This document shows positions 57,593-64,000 of a stretch of 64,000 bases of DNA, piece after piece (position 1 is the first letter of the stretch; each line of letters starts with the position of its first letter). The translations under genes were made by a program, and so were the position numbers. The stretch is from assembly GCA_907163375.1 (NCBI GenBank), contig CAJQUW010001120.1:1-64000 (forward strand), read 5' to 3'. The notes under the pieces are model-generated. The model was not told the origin of the DNA. It did no database searches and worked only from the letters and a program-made list of their open reading frames with translations. The DNA comes from Prostheceraeus crozeri (Eukaryota; Platyhelminthes; Polycladida; Euryleptidae).

Positions 57593-59212
57593 ATGCAACA
57601 AGCTGCATCACATATACGGAGGGCATCTCATATGTATCACAATTCATGGCATGATTTATGGTCGTCTTTTGCAACTAATAGACAAAATCCAACATTGCGC
57701 AAACAGAAGACGTGGAAACCTTTGCCTCAATGGGTGTGGACCATTTTAAGATATAGTCTCAGCATTCCTGGGAGATTCTATCACAATAAAGCACTGGGAA
57801 CTTGTTTATACATTTTCACGTTGGTCACATGTGCGTGTTTTGGTATTACTAGTGCATTCCTGATTATATTTGATGTACTCAGTGTCCATACAAGAAGTAC
57901 TATATTCAGTGGCACGACGGATGTGATACTTGGCTCATGTTGGGTGTCGCTAGCAGCCTATGGAAATTATTTAGCACGTAAAATTTTCATGAACGTTTGT
58001 TTGTACGATAAAGTCCACTTGCATACCAAAACAATATTTCGGATTAACACTGCATTCCTATTGCTACTTTTAGCCGTTGCTGGTTTGTCCCTACATTTTT
58101 ACCTTACTTTTTCTGTTGCTACGGGTGAACGTTGTCAAATAATTGGTGTGACCAATTTGGTTTGCCAGATAAGCTTTGGATCGGGAGTCGCATATAGTGT
58201 AATGCTAGTTTTATGGAATATAATTGTTTCTTGGTCGCTTCTTTCGATATGTCGAACTCATACAATCGGTTGTCGGCGCCTTGTTCAGGAGCTGGAGTTT
58301 GAAGGACAGGTTATGGAGAGGATATATTCCATAAAATTGAATTCAAGAGAAAATGAAATGCGAAGAGAAGCAATTCTATCATTATGGGAAGATGAGCAAC
58401 CTGCTGATGAAGCCCTTCCGTCAGATTTCATGGGGGAAATAGAGGATTCTGACGACTCAGAGGAAGTCATCACCAATTTACATAATCATGACTTGGGACA
58501 TCATAGCGACATGGGGAGCCGAGGATCGGATATAAGCCAGTCATCGCATGTACCAGTAAATGAAGATTCTCACATTGAAATCGACCTAGGAGAAGAAAAT
58601 CCTATAATAAGAGCAGATGCCCTGAATAACCAAAGTGATCATCATTCACATCATGTGGATTTCACTATCAGTGCTGTAACCTCAAGACTTCCTCACAAAC
58701 GCCGCAAAGATACAAGAACTGTCGTCTTTCACAGTTTAGTGTCAAAGGGAGTGACCGATGCTGAACCATATGAGAATTTACTAATGACTGTGGATGACCT
58801 ACATTTGCGCTTATGGAAACTTATATGCAATCTTCGAATTACAAGTCTAGTTTTCCAGCGGTGGATGATGACCTGGATGGTTTTTACACTTCTTTGGGCG
58901 CTCAATTACATTGTATCTTGGTTGACCCACAAAGCATCCTTCCAGCAGCTCATGGAATTTTTGATACCACTCGTAGTATTTTATATCGTTGCTGCAGGAT
59001 ATGCAGAGGTCAATCTTGAATGCATTCGAATCAGACAGACATTATTCCCTGGCAGAGATCGGCTTTCTGTTAATCCCTATCTTTCAGCTAATCCTCCACA
59101 ACTCACCGTGTTTAGTATTCCCCTGAATTATAGCGTGATGGGTGGTCTTGTGCTTGCCTTTATCATTGCGTTTACATCTCGAATGGTTATGGATGAATTC
59201 AGACCTTCGTAG
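57593..59212 (+). CDS. Seven-pass membrane protein, gustatory-receptor-like
   Basis: 539 residues in one exon, immediately after a splice acceptor (tcattttcag|ac). Hydrophobic segments lie at about 68-96, 108-128, 152-174, 192-220, 424-445, 454-475 and 505-531. Between the fourth and fifth is a hydrophilic loop of about 200 residues, rich in Asp, Glu, Ser and His (EIEDSDDSEE, HHSHHVDF). The last helix contains IPLNYSVMGGLVLAF, loosely like the final helix of the gustatory/odorant-receptor-like channel superfamily (7tm_7, GRL). In that superfamily the N-terminus is cytoplasmic and subunits form tetrameric cation channels. I assign it there by topology, not by a firm motif. Alternatively it is an unrelated polytopic protein. 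No internal lesion is seen. The 5' exon, probably non-coding, lies upstream. Confidence 0.7.
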   Translation: MQQAASHIRRASHMYHNSWHDLWSSFATNRQNPTLRKQKTWKPLPQWVWTILRYSLSIPGRFYHNKALGTCLYIFTLVTCACFGITSAFLIIFDVLSVHTRSTIFSGTTDVILGSCWVSLAAYGNYLARKIFMNVCLYDKVHLHTKTIFRINTAFLLLLLAVAGLSLHFYLTFSVATGERCQIIGVTNLVCQISFGSGVAYSVMLVLWNIIVSWSLLSICRTHTIGCRRLVQELEFEGQVMERIYSIKLNSRENEMRREAILSLWEDEQPADEALPSDFMGEIEDSDDSEEVITNLHNHDLGHHSDMGSRGSDISQSSHVPVNEDSHIEIDLGEENPIIRADALNNQSDHHSHHVDFTISAVTSRLPHKRRKDTRTVVFHSLVSKGVTDAEPYENLLMTVDDLHLRLWKLICNLRITSLVFQRWMMTWMVFTLLWALNYIVSWLTHKASFQQLMEFLIPLVVFYIVAAGYAEVNLECIRIRQTLFPGRDRLSVNPYLSANPPQLTVFSIPLNYSVMGGLVLAFIIAFTSRMVMDEFRPS

Positions 59213-59248
59213 TGAAGTATAGAAAAAAATACAAAGGAGTTTTCAACA

Positions 59249-59254
59249 AATAAA
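59249..59254 (+). terminator. Polyadenylation signal AATAAA
   Basis: 37 bases after the stop of the seven-pass gene, in caaataaaaaag. A convincing distance and position for the 3' end of this transcript. Confidence 0.6.
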
Positions 59255-59604
59255 AAAGAAGCGTCTTTTCATAAACATGGCATGGATATCAGAAGTATTG
59301 CATCTTATGCAACTTTGTGCATTCACACATGTAGACCGATAACCATAATTCTATCGACGAAGTGAAATAGAATCGTCTATGCTTAACATAACTGGTATTC
59401 ATATTACCCCCGATTTCTGCTCAGTCGGATGGGTGAGATCGGCTCCAGAAAGTTGTCTTGAGCAAATTGGTGAAGATATGCGCCTTCCTTTTCATATGCG
59501 GATGCACATGTGGCGCATAGTTTTCAGATTGTATACGTATGCGCCGCATTTATAGTTCAGCCATTTTTAAACGCATAGCGCATGCATGGCTTTAATTTAT
59601 TAAC

Positions 59605-60781
59605 TACAGTCCGTTTCATAAAAAGTGGATCATCCTAAAATTTGACTAAATAAAACATAAGTATGATACAGAAAGCATTTTTCATGTTATTTCATGTCCC
59701 TAATATATCTAAATGTCCTTATATAATCTGATAAGCTATGATACAGTAACGGTTCTTAAGAAGCTAATATTTTGTGGCCCTACCCTTATTGTCAATGACA
59801 TTACCAATTCGTCTAGGCATTGATTCGATGATATCGTTGATTTTTGACTGATCTAACTTTCTCCACTCTCTTTTTAACAGTGACGTAAGTTGTGATACGC
59901 CATCTGTAGGTAGCAGTGAACGCCGAACGTTACGTTTTAGAATACTCCATACATTTTCTATGGGATTCAGATCAGGAGAACGAGCTGGCCAAGATGATGT
60001 CCTAAGCCCTAATTGAGACTTGCATAGGTTGTCTCTACTACTCCTGTGACATTATCAGCATTATCATCCATAAATAACCAAGTCGATGGATCACCAAGTT
60101 GATCTGTCATTTGGCCAATGTTCATTCGTAAAACATTCACATAGCGTTCAGAATTCATGGTTCCTTGCTGTATGTGAAGTTCAGAGTGGCCATTGGTCCA
60201 AATGCCAGCCCAAATCAGTAGAGTCGCACCACCTTGTACCCGGGGACGATGTGAATGCGATCTCGTTATTGTTCATTTGAGCTTTGTATTGTTTTCAACC
60301 GGTAAGAGATAGATTTCTAGCTGAAAGCAATCAGGAGTGCTGCCAACACCACCGCAACGAAGTCAGGAAGCTATGGAACATGAAGTCCAGTTAATCACAT
60401 GTAGCAGTTACATTATTATTGATGAATAATGGTGCTATACTGGCTCTGATTGACCGATTTTCTTTATTTTTGTTTTGCTTGATAGCTTTTGGCTTGTAGA
60501 ACAACATATTACATAACAAAGGAAACAAATGTAATTTTATAAGAGTGAGGTATGATTTTGTGTAACATTGCTAAATGAAGATCAAATTATCTACTACTTT
60601 TTTATCTATAACAGGAAAACAACTCAATAATCATGCTTGAAATTTCCAGCAATGATATTAGTAAGCACAACTGACATATCTTCCAAATTTCAGAGAAATT
60701 CGTTCAAGTTTGGCGTAGTTAGACAAAGTTGAAGTTAAGGCGATGTTTAAGGGTGATCCATTTTTTATGAAACAATCTGTA
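59605..60781 (-). mobile_element. Tc1-like DNA transposon, copy 3 (internally deleted)
   Basis: Both ends are intact: tacagtccgtttcataaaaa at the left and tgaaacaatctgta at the right, so it ends in CAG with TA on each side. Sequence matches copy 1 in reverse orientation. Relative to copy 1 it lacks 469 bp: gcattcaca (3149 in copy 1) is joined to tcgtcccc (3619), across the shared aca. This removes most of the DNA-binding domain and the first catalytic Asp and shifts the frame. The remaining core piece still has SPDLNPIENVW on the minus strand near 59940-59985. It retains the 18 bp that copy 2 lost. Confidence 0.92.
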
Positions 60782-60889
60782 TTAAGGAAATGTACTATGA
60801 AGCGTTTCACGAATGGAATTCTAAGTCGGTTGTAGGCCTTCCTATGTTCATAATGCTTTCACAAGCTTTTTAGCTCGCACTGGAAAGTG

Positions 60890-61195
60890 AGATGCATGAT
60901 TTTTAATAAAATCACACATTTATTATATGTTATAGTCAACAATGGACTCACATGGTCGGATCATTTCGAAAGGGTCGCAAAGGCTACATCAAGACGTACC
61001 AGTATATATATTTTGCGATCTGTGAAATTTGATATGAATAATCATCAGATGATGTTACTGTACTGCGCTTACATTCGGAGTCTCATCGAATATTTCTCTC
61101 CTGCATTTTGTGGAGTTAACAAAAATGAATTGAGGAGCATTGAACGCATTCATAATAGGTGCTACTTTATTATTTGTGGCGACTATAGTTCTTAA
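60890..61195 (+). pseudogene. LINE reverse-transcriptase fragment
   Basis: VIVNNGLTWSDHFERVAKA, then SIYILRSVKFDMNNHQMMLL, CAYIRSLIEYFSPAFCGVNK and IERIHNRCYFIICG, the ordered blocks after motif C in jockey/CR1-type LINEs. It begins about 110 bp after Tc1 copy 3 and has no 5' part. It is a relic of about 100 codons. Confidence 0.7.
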
Positions 61196-61330
61196 TTTAC
61201 CGGTAATTCATTTTAATTTACCTTAAAATTTTAAAATTTACCTTTTAAATTACCGGGTAAAATATCAAAAGAGGAAATCTAAAGGTACAAGCGGCTAAAA
61301 TGCAAGGATTAGTGATGTAAATGATCATAA
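61192..61330. repeat. TTACCGGTAA-rich repeat
   Basis: Overlapping units aatttaccggtaattca, aatttaccttaaaatt and aaattaccgggtaaaat, followed near 61311 by tagtgatgtaaatg. It shares the motif set of 12193-12330 and 63029-63095, so these are probably one dispersed family. Confidence 0.5.
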
Positions 61331-63028
61331 GGGACAATTACAATGATATGAAAATGGTTTGATATATTTATTTCACATTTTGACAACAATGTGAGCGCTT
61401 AACTTTCGGAAAATAATACATTCAAAAACTGAAATAGATTTTGCGTTTAATTAACTTTGAGAAGTACAGTGATAGCATATCTTATCATTTTCTAATGGTA
61501 AGAACTGTTTTTACGTAGAAAAGTAAATTAATACTCTTAATACTTTTAGGATTTGTTCAATGTGCGATTAATAAATTTTGCAACCAGTATGAATGTACGT
61601 CTTTTGAAAATAAATATTGTTTTCATACCGCTGATATTTCTTTGCGAGTCCGAGTGATTTTTGACAGCACCGCGTAGCAATCATCCAACGCCATGTTAAA
61701 AATCATAGGATTGCTTGAAGGAGGAACAGACTGCTTCCCTATTCTCATTTTTTATAGCTAATAGTATGGTCATTTATTCATGTAATAGGCAAAGTACTGT
61801 GAAGAAATTTCTTCAAGGATTTTGAAGGAATAAGCCTTAGTTTTGTGAAAATGTTGCCTGCATTTTCTTTCTTTGGTTTATTGGCTCTGACAGCCCTACG
61901 GACACCTTGCATTTTTACATTTTTGTCGGTTAGCACTAGTCAGCATCTGATGCGAAAATGCTAAAAATCTTGCACTGGCATTTTGCACATCTGCCGCAAT
62001 ATCTTGTAAGAAGCTACAAGATCTTGCAGTGCAAGATTTTCTCTTTTTTTACAAATTAAGTTAGATTAAGGGGAAGATCGACAAGATCTATGGCAAGATT
62101 TGTGATCGTTTTCGTAAGATTGATCGTAGATCCTTCATTACGGTTCCCTCTACACCCTCATGCTCTGTCTTATGCTCACTAGATGAATTTATTTATTTAT
62201 TTATATAGTATTTGGATAATGGCTTGTCTTCCCTTTCTCCAAACCTATCCCGTTCGTTTATGCTAATTTATGATTTCCGCAAACCACTATGCTTGAAAGC
62301 AGGAGAAGAGATTTGATTCACAAGTTTTCGAAAAAACAATTCTTGCATTGTATTATACTGCGCGCATGTTTTCGCAGTATATTAATTCAAAATTATTTCA
62401 AGGATTATAAAATATAATTTCAATTGTGCATGCACCTTGTGATACAAATTGTCGTGCGTTTTGGCAGGGTTAAATTGTGTCACTTACAATTTAAACACAG
62501 GAGATGCTTCGATCTCGTGTGGTCCAATACGTGTGGTCCAAACGATTTAGAACAAGAGAATTTCAAACAATTAGAAAAACAGAGTAGGTATAAAAATAGA
62601 CAGCAAGGCCTTATTTACGAATTTTAAGTTGCGAGATAAATTTTTTACAGACAACGAAAATGGAGATAAGAGACAGCAATCACTTAAATATACAACAATA
62701 CGACCGGTACAGTTAATGATCAAAAGAAGGGGATCTGCTTTAGATACATGCAAGGCTTCATTTAGACAGATCGTGATTTGCCACAATTTTTAAGTTCTCA
62801 TGTAAAGTTTCTCATGAATTTTATGGTGTCATTCATCCTATGTTCATCTCCAAAATGAACATTTATGACTGACAAATTATCACTAATAGGTAATGTATAC
62901 CCTATTAATTCTCACACTGATCGATCTGCATGTCTCACTTATGTAAATCTTGTTATATAGCTTTCAGATAACTTTATAGCACATAGGAAGCTTTCATTTG
63001 CATCCTTGGATTGGTTAGCACATTCTAG
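61331..63028. other. No gene recognised
   Basis: It includes the hairpin above and a short (TTTA)4 run at about 62198-62214. Otherwise AT-rich and featureless. Confidence 0.5.
61966..62040. repeat. Hairpin with 13-bp stem
   Basis: AAATCTTGCACTG at about 61966 pairs with CAGTGCAAGATTT at about 62027. Further caagatct units lie around it (62015-62095). No flanking poly-T or gene suggests a terminator; it is more likely part of a repeat. Confidence 0.55.
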
Positions 63029-63095
63029 TGATGTAAAATTACCGGTCATCTTCAAAAAAATCGGTAATTTTTGAATCAATAATTTTCCTAATTTT
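63029..63095. repeat. TGATGTAAAATTACCGG repeat copy
   Basis: ctagtgatgtaaaattaccg, then aaaaatcggtaatttttgaa, an internal inverted arrangement of the ACCGGT motif. Closest partner at 12193. Confidence 0.5.
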
Positions 63096-64000
63096 GGTGA
63101 TTTGAAGCAAAAACATTTATATGGAACAGTTTCTGCTATTTCATAGGAAGTCCTATGCCCACTTTGCCCACTACGGATCGATAGCAATGATCCACCACCA
63201 TTCACCATTCAACTACTGCGTTAGGGCCTACAGCGTTAGCTGTCGGAGTGGAAACAGGGGAAAGGCGATTCGATAGCTCCCTCGTGAATTGTGCAAACTC
63301 AGTTTTCCCTAAAAGCTCACAGTACAGACCATTTAATCATTTAGATTTCAATGACTTGGAGCAACTGCTAAAATTCAAAAACCGACTAAGCTCGATTAAA
63401 TATGCTTCCATAATTTTCATAAAATACAAAATACTGTTGGCTGCATTATGCTTGATGCTCTTTGAAAGCCAACTTCGAATTCGATATTCACCAGATTACA
63501 ATAGCTTTCGGTATCAATTATGACTTGACAACAGATTCCGAAGACCAAAAGCACTACGTAACAAGGTTTCAAAGAATTTTCGACAAAATCTACAATTGTT
63601 GATCAAATTAGCGAAATTCAATTGGATTTAGGATCTAAGAATCGCTAAAATGATGCTTTATTGAAAAGTATTGTTCAATTATGGAAAGTTAGGCACATTG
63701 CTCGTGTAAATAGGCAGTGTCCATTGTTTATATGACTTATAAACTAAAGCCTGTTTTGATTTAATTCTCTTTCCTCATTCAGGCCTACAACAAATAAATA
63801 AAATGTTGCCCTTAATTCAAACAAAGGTCAAAACAAAGACATTGTATAGATTATATATATCTGACTGTAGAGATTGGTCGGCTAGGAAATTTGAAATCTG
63901 AAATTGATGGTGCGAGGTGGTTTTGCATTTATGAAATTGGTTTCTGTAGATTATCACTTCCAACAAAGATTTTTTACCGTTTGGCCGTCCACCAATTGGC
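63096..64000. other. No gene supported to the window end
   Basis: A 91-codon open frame at 63248-63523 has no recognised motif. No repeat was identified in the last 900 bases. Confidence 0.45.

Noticed and set aside
60086-60280. Plus-strand frame over Tc1 copy 3
   Set aside because: Antisense to the transposase; the same shadow occurs on the minus strand of copy 1.

Overview
This window is nuclear DNA of a multicellular animal, most likely an invertebrate. It is AT-rich and gene-poor, and introns, SINE, Tc1/mariner, hAT, LINE and Penelope-like elements make up most of what can be recognised. There is no rRNA gene, convincing tRNA gene, operon or CRISPR array. I cannot name the species.

Host genes are few. 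The clearest is an intronless METTL24-like (FkbM-type) methyltransferase at 35723-36733 (+). The second is a large exon at 57593-59212 (+) for a seven-pass membrane protein of gustatory-receptor-like layout, preceded by a splice acceptor and followed by AATAAA. A third locus on the + strand is seen only as small exons: two near-identical 36-nt cassettes (4628-4663 and 10126-10161) and an acidic terminal exon (10777-10826). Their phases join cleanly. A possible first exon with a Cys-x2-Cys pair lies at 55637-55801.

Left third (1-17.4 kb): inverted tRNA-derived SINE copies (1.66-2.2 kb), Tc1 copy 1 (2.6-4.26 kb), a non-autonomous hAT element with a perfect 8-bp target duplication (5.0-6.8 kb), a Penelope-like element in head-on orientation with a GIY-YIG domain (6.84-8.62 kb), a LINE interrupted by a younger insertion (12.8-14.2 kb), and Tc1 copy 2 (16.07-17.41 kb).

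Middle (17.4-41 kb): a gene-free stretch with scattered CCCGGGATT motifs, a fold-back minisatellite (25.6-26.46 kb) beside a long-armed MITE (26.47-27.18 kb), a LINE with an N-terminal PHD finger and C-terminal restriction-like endonuclease split by a truncated Tc1/mariner-group element (29.1-33.4 kb), an LTR-retrotransposon integrase fossil (34.5-35.0 kb), METTL24-like, a second Penelope-like element between 411-bp inverted arms (37.24-38.80 kb), and a LINE fragment (40.3-41.0 kb).

Right third (41-64 kb): a 665-bp MITE (47.0-47.7 kb), a decayed mariner-like element with matching terminal repeats (49.36-50.62 kb), a Tc1 fragment (53.6 kb), LINE scraps, the seven-pass gene, and Tc1 copy 3 on the minus strand (59.6-60.8 kb).

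The most unusual signals are the duplicated micro-exons, whose upstream intron is better conserved than the exon; the Tc1 family whose three copies each carry a different short-homology deletion; and the several large inverted structures. All calls come from reading the sequence, with no database search.
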